Source of the DNA: Hyphomonadaceae bacterium
GTDB taxonomy: Bacteria > Pseudomonadota > Alphaproteobacteria > Caulobacterales > Hyphomonadaceae
NCBI GenBank assembly: GCA_947474455.1
Contig: CANJIL010000001.1
Location: 124,001-188,000 of the forward strand
Reading direction: 5' to 3'
DNA: 64,000 nucleotides
Shown here: one piece after another, positions 19,392 through 27,695 of the stretch
How the letters are laid out: each line of letters starts with the position of its first letter
Numbering within the stretch: the first letter of the stretch is position 1
Notes under the pieces: generated by a model
Seen by the model: the letters and a program-made list of their open reading frames with translations, nothing else
The model's database searches: none
What the model was told of the DNA's origin: nothing
Translations under genes and position numbers: made by a program

Positions 19392-20449
19392 GCGGGATCC
19401 GCAGGGCAGTCTTTCCAGTGGGCGGCTATGGCCTCGCGCCAGGTCTGGTTGCCGGCGCGGCCTTCGGCGACGCTGGTGAGCTTCAGCAGGAAGTTGTCGT
19501 AGCCCGAATGGTTGGGGCGGCCAAAGCGGGCTTCGATGACGTGGCCGAATTTTGCGTCCGTGATCATTTCGCCGCCGCGGCTGCCGATGGCGGGGTCGGT
19601 GAAGGCAGGGCCGGATATATGGAAGTGTTGTCGCGCGCCGCTGTCTGAGCTGTAGAGGAATTTCGCATTGGCCGCGCCGAGGATGCGGACGATCGGCGGC
19701 GCGCCGTCCGGCCATGCCATGGCGAGGCCGAAGCTGAAACTTTTCGGTTCGCGCGGGCCGAGCAGGGCGAACTCGGCGAGATCGAAATCATACATGCGCC
19801 AGGGGGCGGGCGGTGCATCCGGCGTTTCAGCGGGCGCGGCGGTGGGATCGCCGAGGCGGACGATGAGCTTGCGCGCGGGGTCGAGCGTGAAGAAAGCTTG
19901 CGGGAGTTGGGTGGCGTCTCTTCGGAGACGGCCGCCGGTAAGGGTCTTGGCCTCGTCTGTTGCCGGGTCGATGATGGCGGTGACGTAGGCCGCGTCCGTG
20001 CAGGGGGCGGCCAATTTCGCGACGTGGATCTCGTTGGGCGAGGGGATGTGGACGAGGATGCGCTCGGGCTTTGCGCCGCTCTGGTTGGAGCGGATGTAGG
20101 AGAGCGTTGTGCCCACGGCGTGGAAGACGGGCGCGGCCGGCGGCGCGACCTTGGTCGTGTCGCGAGGGAGCAAGGGCAGGGCGAAGCTGAGCGCGGCCAT
20201 GACAAGCAGGCAGCCGAGCGCAGCAGACAGGCGCACCCGCATCTGTTGCTGCACCTTCTTATCTTCGGGTGCGGCGGCTGGCGGCGACCAGAAGGCGGTG
20301 AAGAAGATGTTGGTGTAGACGAGGCGCGGATTTCGCAGATCCGGCTTACGCAGGCGCTCAACGCGATAGGACAGTCGGATCGCAAGAATCCAGAACGCCA
20401 GCGCCGCGACGCCCAGCAAGCCGAGGATTAGGGAGAACGCGGTGGCCAT
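19388..20449 (-). CDS. hypothetical membrane protein
   Basis: A 353-aa protein I cannot assign to a family. It has one N-terminal hydrophobic segment (residues about 4-26), a cytoplasmic basic stretch (SYRVERLRKPDLRNP), a second hydrophobic segment (about 75-95) and a large soluble domain, likely periplasmic, with a Pro/Ala-rich linker (VAPPAAPVF). There are no catalytic motifs. It ends by sharing CTAG with the convergent AHSA1 gene. It could form a unit with the small membrane protein upstream at 20495-20914 (45-bp gap). Confidence 0.75.
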   Translation of the reverse strand: MATAFSLILGLLGVAALAFWILAIRLSYRVERLRKPDLRNPRLVYTNIFFTAFWSPPAAAPEDKKVQQQMRVRLSAALGCLLVMAALSFALPLLPRDTTKVAPPAAPVFHAVGTTLSYIRSNQSGAKPERILVHIPSPNEIHVAKLAAPCTDAAYVTAIIDPATDEAKTLTGGRLRRDATQLPQAFFTLDPARKLIVRLGDPTAAPAETPDAPPAPWRMYDFDLAEFALLGPREPKSFSFGLAMAWPDGAPPIVRILGAANAKFLYSSDSGARQHFHISGPAFTDPAIGSRGGEMITDAKFGHVIEARFGRPNHSGYDNFLLKLTSVAEGRAGNQTWREAIAAHWKDCPADPA

Positions 20450-20494
20450 GTCTGATTTGGCGCAAATGGCGGGCGCCAGTCCAGAGCCTGTTTG

Positions 20495-20914
20495 TCAGGA
20501 CCCGACTGTGGCTAGGCCGGTGAGGGCCGCGACCAATAGGAGCAGGCCCGCGATGATGGCGAAGATCGCCCGGAGGCGGACGCGGGAGGTCGAGGCGACG
20601 GATGCGCCGCCTAACTTGAGCAGCGCTTCGGACGGGGCCATCAACAGAATGCCGTCGACCAGGACGATCCGGCCGATCAGCGAGACGATGGTCCCAGGGG
20701 GACCGGTCCACGTGTTGTGAAGCGAGACCAGCATGAGACCGAGGCCCACGACAAGCGTGGCGGTGAGATAGGTGAGGCCGGGCGACTTCGCTTGCTCGTC
20801 CATCGCCAGCTTCCACCGGTCCGGCGCGAACAGCCCAACGAGCCCGGTGATGAGAATGTAGACGCCGCAGACCTTCGCGAAGGCGAGCGTGATGACGGCG
20901 AACGTATCTAGTAC
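20495..20914 (-). CDS. small four-helix membrane protein, start codon unclear
   Basis: About 140 residues with four hydrophobic segments (FAVITLAFAKVCGVYILITGLVGLF, YLTATLVVGLGLMLVSL, IVSLIGRIVLVDGILLM, AIFAIIAGLLLLVAALTGL). I cannot name the family. The first helix is needed for a sensible protein, yet no ATG, GTG or TTG occurs in frame between this helix and the upstream thioesterase gene. The first in-frame ATG comes after the helix (MDEQAKSPG). The true start may be non-canonical, far upstream inside the neighbouring gene, or affected by a frameshift. The coordinate given marks the first plausible residue only. Confidence 0.55.
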   Translation of the reverse strand, partial: VLDTFAVITLAFAKVCGVYILITGLVGLFAPDRWKLAMDEQAKSPGLTYLTATLVVGLGLMLVSLHNTWTGPPGTIVSLIGRIVLVDGILLMAPSEALLKLGGASVASTSRVRLRAIFAIIAGLLLLVAALTGLATVGS

Positions 20915-20948
20915 GATATGAGCGTGCGATAGCCGGTGGAGTTCCCGC

Positions 20949-21707
20949 CTAGAGTTCCTTCGGCGGGGCGTGTTGATCGATTTCGACCCATGTCTGCTCG
21001 GAGAAGGCGAGGAGTTCGCCGACTTCGCTGAACAGGGCGGAGCCAGCGAAGTGTTTCTGGCGCTCCTGGCCTCTCGGCCATGCGACGGCAACCAGCGGAA
21101 CATTGGGCGTGGGGCGCTTGATGATCTTCACGGCGATGCGGCCGAGGACGATCGGCTCGCTGTCGATCGCGAAAGCGCCGGGGCAGTCGAGCGCCGCCCA
21201 TATGAATTCGGGCGCGATGAAGCCGGACGGGTCCGCGAGATCCTCCGTGGGCCACCACGGCGCCGCGACGATCGGAAAGAGGTTTGGATTGTCGAGACCG
21301 GACGGTTCCTTCAGCCAGTCGGCGAAGATGCGAAGGCCGTCACCGGACGCGCGCGCGGGGCCACAGACGAAGCAATGCGGAAGTACGTGATCCGCCACGC
21401 CGGGATAGGTTGCGGCGGCGACGGTTGCGGCTTCGAGGCCGGGCGATCTCACATCCGGCGCCGCGATCCGCGTAGGCGCCAGCGACATGATCAAGATGCG
21501 GGTGGCGGCATCATCGGTCATGATGTCGACACCGGCGCCGGTGAAGTGGGCGCGGAGTGTCGTGTCGAGTGGAATCGGCGCGCGGAGCGTGGCCTCGACG
21601 GCGTCAGCGTTAGGGAGGAATTGTGACGCTAGGCCGGCCGAGTAGCCGCCATTGCCAGAGTCGTGGGGGCCGTTGAAGCGTCGTGCGATTCGCAGTGTTT
21701 TGGTCAT
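20949..21707 (-). CDS. thioesterase-like (hotdog fold) protein
   Basis: A 252-aa protein with a likely tandem hotdog architecture. The N-terminal half begins with an RIARRFNGPHDSGNGGYSAG segment, and the centre has HVLPHCFVCGPARASGDGLRI, a pattern shared with PaaI-like thioesterases (HCFVCGP). No membrane segment or signal peptide is present. The substrate is presumably an acyl thioester, unknown in detail. Confidence 0.7.
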   Translation of the reverse strand: MTKTLRIARRFNGPHDSGNGGYSAGLASQFLPNADAVEATLRAPIPLDTTLRAHFTGAGVDIMTDDAATRILIMSLAPTRIAAPDVRSPGLEAATVAAATYPGVADHVLPHCFVCGPARASGDGLRIFADWLKEPSGLDNPNLFPIVAAPWWPTEDLADPSGFIAPEFIWAALDCPGAFAIDSEPIVLGRIAVKIIKRPTPNVPLVAVAWPRGQERQKHFAGSALFSEVGELLAFSEQTWVEIDQHAPPKEL

Positions 21708-21860
21708 GTGACGAGTCTAGCATCGGCAACGCGCGGTGTAACGCCATCGAGCGGCGCGAGGGTCAGGCAAAACTGGCCACCAGGTCCCGGGCTTCAGGCG
21801 TGCGCGCGCAAAGGTTCCTGCCAGTGTGGGGGAAGGTAATGCGCGCGATTTTTCCAGGCT

Positions 21861-22057
21861 CTAGCCGAGGATCACAATCGCTTCGACGCGGCGGCTTTTG
21901 ACCATGGTCGTGAGGTCGGCGATGCCTGTCGCCTCCTGTGCGATCGAAGAGCCGCTGGTTGTCGATGTTCCGGGGGCAAATGAGACGACTTCGTCTGCGA
22001 ATCAGAGGTCGCCCATGGGCCGCTTCATCTCGCCGCCGCGGCCGGTTGGAATAGGTA
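21861..22057 (-). pseudogene. possible decayed OmpA-like fragment
   Basis: The minus strand reads MKRPMGDL, a stop, then FADEVVSFAPGTSTTSG and finally TTMVKSRRVEAIVILG before another stop. The last part resembles the start of an OmpA peptidoglycan-binding domain (LLKSKRVEAVRIVG). The internal stop, short length and abrupt end suggest a remnant. The rest of the 21708-22062 gap shows nothing recognisable. The family link is tentative. Confidence 0.25.
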
Positions 22058-22062
22058 GTCTC

Positions 22063-22122
22063 CTAGGTGTGCGCGATGGCGGGCATGACGAGAAGCAGGC
22101 AAAGCGCAAGAATTCCGAGCAT
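22063..22122 (-). CDS. putative 19-residue hydrophobic peptide
   Basis: MLGILALCLLLVMPAIAHT is a single hydrophobic helix with AGGA five bases before its ATG. It could be a tiny membrane peptide or the remnant of a signal peptide. No supporting evidence beyond the ribosome binding site and hydrophobicity. Confidence 0.25.
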   Translation of the reverse strand: MLGILALCLLLVMPAIAHT

Positions 22123-22208
22123 GGAAATCCTCGCAGAGCCAAAGAGCACCCCATCATGTGATGGATCGATGCGGTTGTGCGAGGGGTGGCTCCGATTCCG
22201 CTGCGCGG

Positions 22209-22448
22209 TTAGTTCTGGTCGTGATGGTGGCCAGTGCCATCCTGATGCCACTTGTCGTCACGGATCGAACAGTGGTGGTGGCCTTCGCGGTCATAGTATT
22301 TGTGCAGGCCGAAGGCGCAGTCGCCGTCGAGATATTCGAGGTCGCTGTAGAGCGAGAGGGCCGTGCCGAAGAGGTCGAGCTCGTCCGTCGTACAGCCGCC
22401 GAGGGCGGGCGCGGCGAGCAGGGCGACGAGCGTGAGTTTGAGTTTCAT
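22209..22448 (-). CDS. small His-rich lipoprotein
   Basis: This 79-aa protein has a lipoprotein signal peptide (MKLKLTLVALLAAPALGGC; lipobox LGGC, Cys at residue 19). The mature part is acidic and ends with two histidine clusters (REGHHHCS and GTGHHHDQN) plus two further cysteines. Metal binding at the cell envelope is plausible but unproven. I do not recognise a family. It is monocistronic, about 80 bp upstream (in genome order) of the persulfide dioxygenase gene on the same strand. Confidence 0.65.
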   Translation of the reverse strand: MKLKLTLVALLAAPALGGCTTDELDLFGTALSLYSDLEYLDGDCAFGLHKYYDREGHHHCSIRDDKWHQDGTGHHHDQN

Positions 22449-22528
22449 GGCGAACCCCGATCAGCCCCCAGCAATCAGCCATACGATCATGAAGGATCGG
22501 TGAGCGGAAGGCGAGGGGCGTTTGCTGC

Positions 22529-23569
22529 CTATTTTTCCACGGCGAGACCGGCTTCGCGCCAGGCCTGCATGCCGCCGTCGAGTGCGGCAGCGTGCATGTA
22601 TCCCAGCGCGCGAAGGGTGGCGGCGGCGAGCGTGGAAATCTTGCCGAAATCGCAGATAGTCACGATACGGATGGTGGGATCTGGGAAGGCGTCGTTGACG
22701 CGGAGTTCGAGCTGGCCGCGCGGCATCAAGGTGGCGCCCGGCAGATGGCCGGCGTCGAACTGCGCGCGCTCGCGCACGTCGAGGACGATCAGATCGTTCT
22801 GGCGGGCGGCGAGACGCGCGGACAGCTCGGTCATGGACATGAAGGGTGTGGCGGCGCTGGCTTCGGCCAGAAGTTGGGCGACGGATTTCTTGCCGCTCAT
22901 GTTCACGCGCAGGGCTTCCGTGAGGTGGGTCGGCGCTTTGATGTCGAGCGCGCGCATCATGGCGACGAACTCGGCGCGCTCGGTCTTCTGAAGGCGGGGA
23001 TTGGACGCGATCTCCTCGCCAAGGGTGGAGCCAGTGCGGCCCTTGTACTCGTGTGCGGGATGAATCTGCGTGGCAGGATCCAGCTTCAGCAGCTTGCCGA
23101 AGAGGCTTTGGTAGAGACGGTCGGGATCGCCGGTCGGTAGGTCGGTGCGGCCTGTGCCGCCGATGAGAAGCGTGTCGCCAGTGAAGACATGTTTCTCCTC
23201 GGCGCTTTCGAGAACGTAACAGGTGGAATCAGCAGTGTGCCCGGGCGTCGCCATGGCCTTGAGGCGCAGGTCGCCGATCATGATCATGTCACCATCGTCG
23301 AGCCGTAGGTCTACGAAAGGCGCGGCAGAGAGATGGTTCATCACCACCTGGGCATTGAGCGCCCTGGCGATCTCGCGGGCGGCCGAGAAATGATCCGCGT
23401 GCGTGTGCGTGTCAATCGCGTAGCGGATGGCGAGGCCGCGCTTCGAGGCGAGGCCGCGATAGCGTTCGACGGCGCTGATCTCTGGATCTATTATGGCGGC
23501 GATATGCGTTTTCGCGCAGCCAAGGATGTACGATCGGCAGGCCCCCACTTCGATGGTTTCGAGGATCAT
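22529..23569 (-). CDS. MBL-fold persulfide dioxygenase-like protein fused to rhodanese
   Basis: A 346-aa two-domain protein. The N-terminal metallo-beta-lactamase domain is of the ETHE1/BlhA type (THTHADH at residues 54-60, GHTADSTCYV, FTGDTLLIGGTGRTDL, HPAHEYKG). The C-terminal rhodanese domain (about 245-340) has a catalytic Cys in TICDFGKIS. ETHE1 enzymes oxidise glutathione persulfide to sulfite, and the rhodanese moves sulfane sulfur. The start at 23569 is chosen for the strong GGGAGGGA upstream; an 8-codon longer start is less likely. The GKIS in place of the common R-S-G-x-R active loop is atypical. Confidence 0.9.
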   Translation of the reverse strand: MILETIEVGACRSYILGCAKTHIAAIIDPEISAVERYRGLASKRGLAIRYAIDTHTHADHFSAAREIARALNAQVVMNHLSAAPFVDLRLDDGDMIMIGDLRLKAMATPGHTADSTCYVLESAEEKHVFTGDTLLIGGTGRTDLPTGDPDRLYQSLFGKLLKLDPATQIHPAHEYKGRTGSTLGEEIASNPRLQKTERAEFVAMMRALDIKAPTHLTEALRVNMSGKKSVAQLLAEASAATPFMSMTELSARLAARQNDLIVLDVRERAQFDAGHLPGATLMPRGQLELRVNDAFPDPTIRIVTICDFGKISTLAAATLRALGYMHAAALDGGMQAWREAGLAVEK

Positions 23570-23617
23570 GCGCGTCCCTCCCGACCCATGCATTCTAGCG
23601 GGGGTAGTCGTGCTACG

Positions 23618-24149
23618 CTAGTCGCTGATCATGTCCTGCAGCTTCAGCACCGTGTTCCAGTTGCGGGCTGTGCCCGTGCAGAACTTTTTCGGCAGGATCA
23701 GTTTGGATTGGCCGATGCTGTCGCCGTAGTCGATGTAGATCTCCCGGCCGACGACCTTGAATTGTTCGCTCTTGTCGTATTTTTCCCGGAAGGTCTTAAG
23801 CTATTCGTCTATGACCTTGGTGTCGGGCTTTTCCTTGCAGACCAGGCAGGCGAGTTGGGACGGATCTTCTTTTGCTTTCTTTGGGAAGGGGGTGGCCTTG
23901 ATGATGGCGCCCGTTTGTCCTGGTTGCGCACCATGACTTCGGAGAAGACGCCGAAGGTTTACTCGATGGCCGCCCCGAACGCCGATTCGAGTTTCGTGTC
24001 GGTCGCCTTTTTCGTGTCAAAGACGAGATTGCCGCTGGCGACCAGTGCGCGGACATTGTCATAGCCTAGCGCCTCGGCAGCTTCGCGCAACTCCTTCATC
24101 GTGACCTTGCGGCCGCCGACATTCACGGCGCGGAGGAGGGCGACATATC
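23618..24149 (-). pseudogene. DUF1697 gene, inactivated
   Basis: The minus strand encodes a recognisable DUF1697 protein: RYVALLRAVNVGGRKVTMKE through the SAFGAAIE segment, then a TAA stop, then FGVFSEVMVRN. A frame change follows, after which another frame continues sensibly (PKKAKEDPSQLACLVCKEKP), hits a TAG, and resumes (REIYIDYGDSIGQSK, then RNWNTVLKLQDMISD) to a final stop at 23618. There is also no usable start codon before RYVALL. At least two in-frame stops, one frameshift and start loss mark it as a pseudogene. It abuts the GNAT gene's stop. Confidence 0.85.
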
Positions 24150-24725
24150 TTACGCTAGATCCTTGCGCATCTCTACGAGATGGAAGTCGCGTGTCGTCTC
24201 GCCCGAGGTTTCCGAGAAGGGGAAAGGAAGGGTGGCGCCAGTTACACGGTAGCCGCGGCGTTCGTACCACGCGATGAGTGCGGTGCGCACGCTGATGACG
24301 GTCATCACCATCTGGTTGGCGCCCCAGAGGTCCTGCACACGGAGCTCGGCTTCAGCGATGACGAGCTTGCCGAGGCCCGCGCCATGCGTGTTCGGTTCGA
24401 TGGCGAACATGCCGAAATAGGCGGCGTTGAGGCTGGTCACTTTCGGAGCGCACGGCGTGGCCGGAGCCGACGCAGGTTCGGGGTTAAGGCCCTGGAGGAG
24501 GCAGCAGCCGGTGATGCGGCCGTCGATGTCGGCGATGAGGAAGCGCGAGTCCTCGCGGCCGATGAGGTTGGAGATTTCCTCGTTGCTGGTGCGCGGGCCG
24601 GTGAGGAGGTGGGCTTCGGAGACCCAGCTTCCAGCAGTTTCGGGGCTGCGATAGGCGCGCTCGATCAGCGATACCAGCGCAGGCGTATCGGCCTGCCGTG
24701 CATAGCGGAAAGTAGGTTCGGTCAT
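24150..24725 (-). CDS. GNAT family N-acetyltransferase
   Basis: A 191-aa acetyltransferase with a GNAT core: FRYARQADTPALVSLIERAYR at the N-terminus, GMFAIEPNTHGAGLGKLVI (acetyl-CoA pyrophosphate loop Q/G-x-x-G-x-G/A variant HGAGLG) and the C-terminal IAWYERRGYRVTG. The substrate is unknown. The ATG at 24725 is favoured. It lies directly upstream of the dead DUF1697 gene, with which it may once have formed an operon. Confidence 0.88.
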   Translation of the reverse strand: MTEPTFRYARQADTPALVSLIERAYRSPETAGSWVSEAHLLTGPRTSNEEISNLIGREDSRFLIADIDGRITGCCLLQGLNPEPASAPATPCAPKVTSLNAAYFGMFAIEPNTHGAGLGKLVIAEAELRVQDLWGANQMVMTVISVRTALIAWYERRGYRVTGATLPFPFSETSGETTRDFHLVEMRKDLA

Positions 24726-24882
24726 TACTGGCTCGCGAGGGAGACTGTCGTATTGCCTAATCCATGGCGGCGGGTGGAGGTCAAGCTCGGCTTTTTTCTG
24801 ACGAGCGCGATCTGTCGGAGCGGCTTGCGCAAACGCTGAGGGACGCGCTTAGTTCGTGACGGTTTGGCGGATGGAGGCTGGC

Positions 24883-25338
24883 ATGAAGATGAGGATTTTT
24901 GCGGCGCTTGTGCTCGCAGCGCCGATGGCGTCCGCACAACAAAACCCGGCGCCGGATCAGACGTTTTGCGACCCTGACAGCTATCCATATGACGCCGTCG
25001 CGGCGGCGCCCTATTCGCACCGGGTGGTGTTCGAGGACGCTCACGTGCGGGTGCTGGAGATCAACCTGCCGGCGCTGGCGACGGAGCCGATCCATATCCA
25101 TGCGCTGCCGAGCGTTCTCATGGGCGAGGGCGGCGGTAAAGACGCGAAGTTTCGCTACACGACCTATCGGATGGAGGCCGGCAACTTCGTGGAAGTCGAG
25201 CACCACGACATCCAGCCGACCGACGGATACCGTGCAATCTGGGCGCCGCCCGAGGGACCGCATTCGATCACGAATATCGGGCAGGTCAGCGTGAAGTTCA
25301 CCCGCATCGAAATAAAGCCGGAGAACTGCGCGCGCTGA
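24883..25338 (+). CDS. secreted cupin-like protein
   Basis: A 151-aa protein with a signal peptide (MKMRIFAALVLAAPMASA, cleavage near AQQ). The mature part reads like a small beta-barrel (RVVFEDAHVRVLEINLPA, EPIHIHALPSVLMG, HHDIQPTDGYRAIW, GPHSITNIG), consistent with a cupin with His residues at the expected metal positions. The ATG at 24883 is preferred because GGAGG lies 5 bp upstream; earlier GTG/ATG starts at 24856 and 24871 would bury the signal peptide. Function unknown. Confidence 0.75.
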   Translation: MKMRIFAALVLAAPMASAQQNPAPDQTFCDPDSYPYDAVAAAPYSHRVVFEDAHVRVLEINLPALATEPIHIHALPSVLMGEGGGKDAKFRYTTYRMEAGNFVEVEHHDIQPTDGYRAIWAPPEGPHSITNIGQVSVKFTRIEIKPENCAR

Positions 25339-25482
25339 GGCGTGGAAGGGGATTTTCTGTTCACAGGGTGGGTCGGGCGCGGGCGCATGCCTACATATTG
25401 CGCCATCAACGTGACCTTAATGGCATGCGTGTAGTTCTTAATTATCCTGCGACTTTCCTGAAAACCGTACCGGTCCAGCCAC

Positions 25483-27273
25483 ATGAATCTGATCGACGGC
25501 ATCAAGAGCGACTGGATCTATATCACCGGCTTCCGCCGTATCATCGGCGCGATCGGCAAGTTTGATCCGGAAGAGGAATATACCGTCGCGGACGCCATCG
25601 AGGATGCGGTGGACGATCATGACGATCGTGTCTTCATCTCGTTCGAGGGCCAAGAGATAAGCTATGCAGAGTTTGACCTGCGGGCGAACCAGTTTGCCCA
25701 CTGGGGAAAGGCCGTTGGGCTGAATAAGGGCGACTGCGTTGCGCTCTTCATGGAGAACAGGCCGGACTATATCGCCTTCTGGGCGGGCATGGCGAAGATC
25801 GCAGTCAAGACCGCGCTGATCAACTACAACCTGTCGGGCGCGGGTCTGGCGCATTGCGTGAAGATCACGAACGCGCGGGCCATCGTGATGAACCCGGAAC
25901 TGGCGCCGCAGTTCGAATCGGCGCGCGCGCAGACGCCGCTGGAGCTTGGCGCGTTCGTGCTGGGCGGGCCAGTGGCGGGACTGACGCAGATCGACGAGGC
26001 CGTGAGTAAGTCCTGGACCGAGCGCCCGAATAAGTCGGTGCGGGCAGGCGTAAAAGGTGGCGATATCGCGCTCTACATCTATACATCCGGCACGACGGGG
26101 CTGCCGAAGGCGGCGAAGATATCCGGCGTGCGGGCGCGCGGTCTCATGCGGGTGTTCAAGGACGCTACCGAGGCGCATGCCAACGACCGCATCCTGCTGG
26201 CGCTGCCGCTGTATCACGCAACAGGCGGGATGTGCGGCGTCGGCACGGCGCTGAACGCGGGCGCATGCGTTGTGCTGCGCCGGAAGTTTTCGGCCTCGCA
26301 TTTCTGGCAAGAGGCGATCGACAATGAAGCGACCATGCTGGTCTATATCGGCGAGTTGGGGCGCTATCTGATGAACCAGCCGGCGAGTGATCTGGAGAAG
26401 AAGCACAAGATCAAGAAGGGCTTCGGCAATGGGCTGCGCGCCGATGTTTGGGCGCAGTTCGTGGAGCGGACGGGGATCAGCCATCTGGTCGAGTTCTATG
26501 GCTCCACCGAGGGTAATGTGAACTTCTTCAATCTCGACGGAAAGATCGGAGCGGTCGGGAGAATTCCGCGTCTTCTGCGGGCGCGGCTGCCGGCGCGGAT
26601 TCTGAAGTTCGACGTCGAGACTGAAGAGCCCGTTCGCGGGCCGGACGGGCTGTGCATCGAGGCAGGGCCGGACGAGCCGGGCGAGGCTGTGGGGCCGATC
26701 ACGCACGAGCCGCGGCAGCGTTTCGATGGCTACAATGACGAGTCGCAATCAAAGAAGAAGTTGCTGCACGATGTGTTCGCAAAGGGCGATCTGTGGTTCC
26801 GCACTGGCGACCTGATGAAGATGGATGCGGACGGATATATCTATTTCGTGGACCGCGTTGGCGATACGTTCCGCTGGAAGGGCGAGAACGTGTCGACCAG
26901 CGAGGTTGAGATTGCGGCTTCGTCCATGCCGGGCGTCAAACATGCCATCGTCTTTGGTGTTGCGGTGCCAGGACATGACGGGCGCGCGGGAATGGCAGCG
27001 TTGACTCCGCGCGACGGGGTCGATCTGGTCGGTCTGTACGCGCATCTCGCTGAACAGTTGCCCGCCTATGCGCGCCCGATCTTCCTGCGCCTGCAGGGCG
27101 AGGTGGAGACCACGGGCACACTGAAATACCGCAAGGTCGATCTTGTGACCGAAGGCTTCGACCCGAATAAGACGAGCGATCCGCTGTTCGTGATGGATGC
27201 CGAGAAGGGCGCCTATGTGCCAATCGACGCGCCGATGTTTGCAAAGCTGATGAGCGGCGCTCACCGCTTCTAG
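25483..27273 (+). CDS. long-chain acyl-CoA synthetase, FATP-type
   Basis: A 596-aa adenylate-forming enzyme. The P-loop YIYTSGTTGLPKA (about residues 198-210), EFYGSTEGN and DRVGDTFRWKGENVSTSEVE motifs match fatty-acid-transport-protein (SLC27-like) very-long-chain acyl-CoA synthetases. A C-terminal TGTLKYRKVDL segment contains the catalytic lysine region. It would activate exogenous or unusual fatty acids with ATP and CoA. It is monocistronic, with an AT-rich leader. A perfect 9-bp hairpin follows the stop (27329-27352). Confidence 0.92.
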   Translation: MNLIDGIKSDWIYITGFRRIIGAIGKFDPEEEYTVADAIEDAVDDHDDRVFISFEGQEISYAEFDLRANQFAHWGKAVGLNKGDCVALFMENRPDYIAFWAGMAKIAVKTALINYNLSGAGLAHCVKITNARAIVMNPELAPQFESARAQTPLELGAFVLGGPVAGLTQIDEAVSKSWTERPNKSVRAGVKGGDIALYIYTSGTTGLPKAAKISGVRARGLMRVFKDATEAHANDRILLALPLYHATGGMCGVGTALNAGACVVLRRKFSASHFWQEAIDNEATMLVYIGELGRYLMNQPASDLEKKHKIKKGFGNGLRADVWAQFVERTGISHLVEFYGSTEGNVNFFNLDGKIGAVGRIPRLLRARLPARILKFDVETEEPVRGPDGLCIEAGPDEPGEAVGPITHEPRQRFDGYNDESQSKKKLLHDVFAKGDLWFRTGDLMKMDADGYIYFVDRVGDTFRWKGENVSTSEVEIAASSMPGVKHAIVFGVAVPGHDGRAGMAALTPRDGVDLVGLYAHLAEQLPAYARPIFLRLQGEVETTGTLKYRKVDLVTEGFDPNKTSDPLFVMDAEKGAYVPIDAPMFAKLMSGAHRF

Positions 27274-27695
27274 ATCAACCCTTTTTTTCGGCTGAGCGTT
27301 TTGCGTCGGGTTGCGCAGGGCGCATCGGGTTCGCCCCCCTGTCGGGGCGAACGGAAGCAGGCCGAGCGGACCGGCCATCGAAGCGAGCAGGGCGCCGTTG
27401 GTGGAACGCAGGCCGACTTTACCATTGGCTGATCGCGCCGCGGCGGCGAGGTAGGCGAAGTCGAGGCGAGCGTTGGGGATGAGGCGAGCGAACCGGTATG
27501 GGTTGCGCACGCGATCGCGCGTTTTTACAGCGAACTTCGCCATGCCCGACTTGACCTTTGTCCAAGGCTTGGAACACCTCGCCACGCGCTAGTCCACTGC
27601 GTGAAGCTGGAATCGTGGGAGCGGCCAATGTTCGAAAAGACTTGCTCCGCAGGGGCTTTGCCCGGCGGCGAGCACGTCGTTGAAGCGAAATTGGT
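27274..27695. other. 422-bp gap with a perfect hairpin
   Basis: The only clear structure is an inverted repeat, GTTCGCCCC (27329-27337) and GGGGCGAAC (27344-27352) with a 6-base loop. It follows the acyl-CoA synthetase by 56 bp but no T run follows on the plus strand, so simple intrinsic termination is doubtful. A minus-strand frame (MAKFAVKTRDRVRN, near 27543) is open but not recognisable. Confidence 0.4.

Noticed and set aside
25438-26748. 436-codon minus-strand frame opposite the acyl-CoA synthetase
   Set aside because: Antisense shadow; Arg/His/Gln-rich and without family resemblance.
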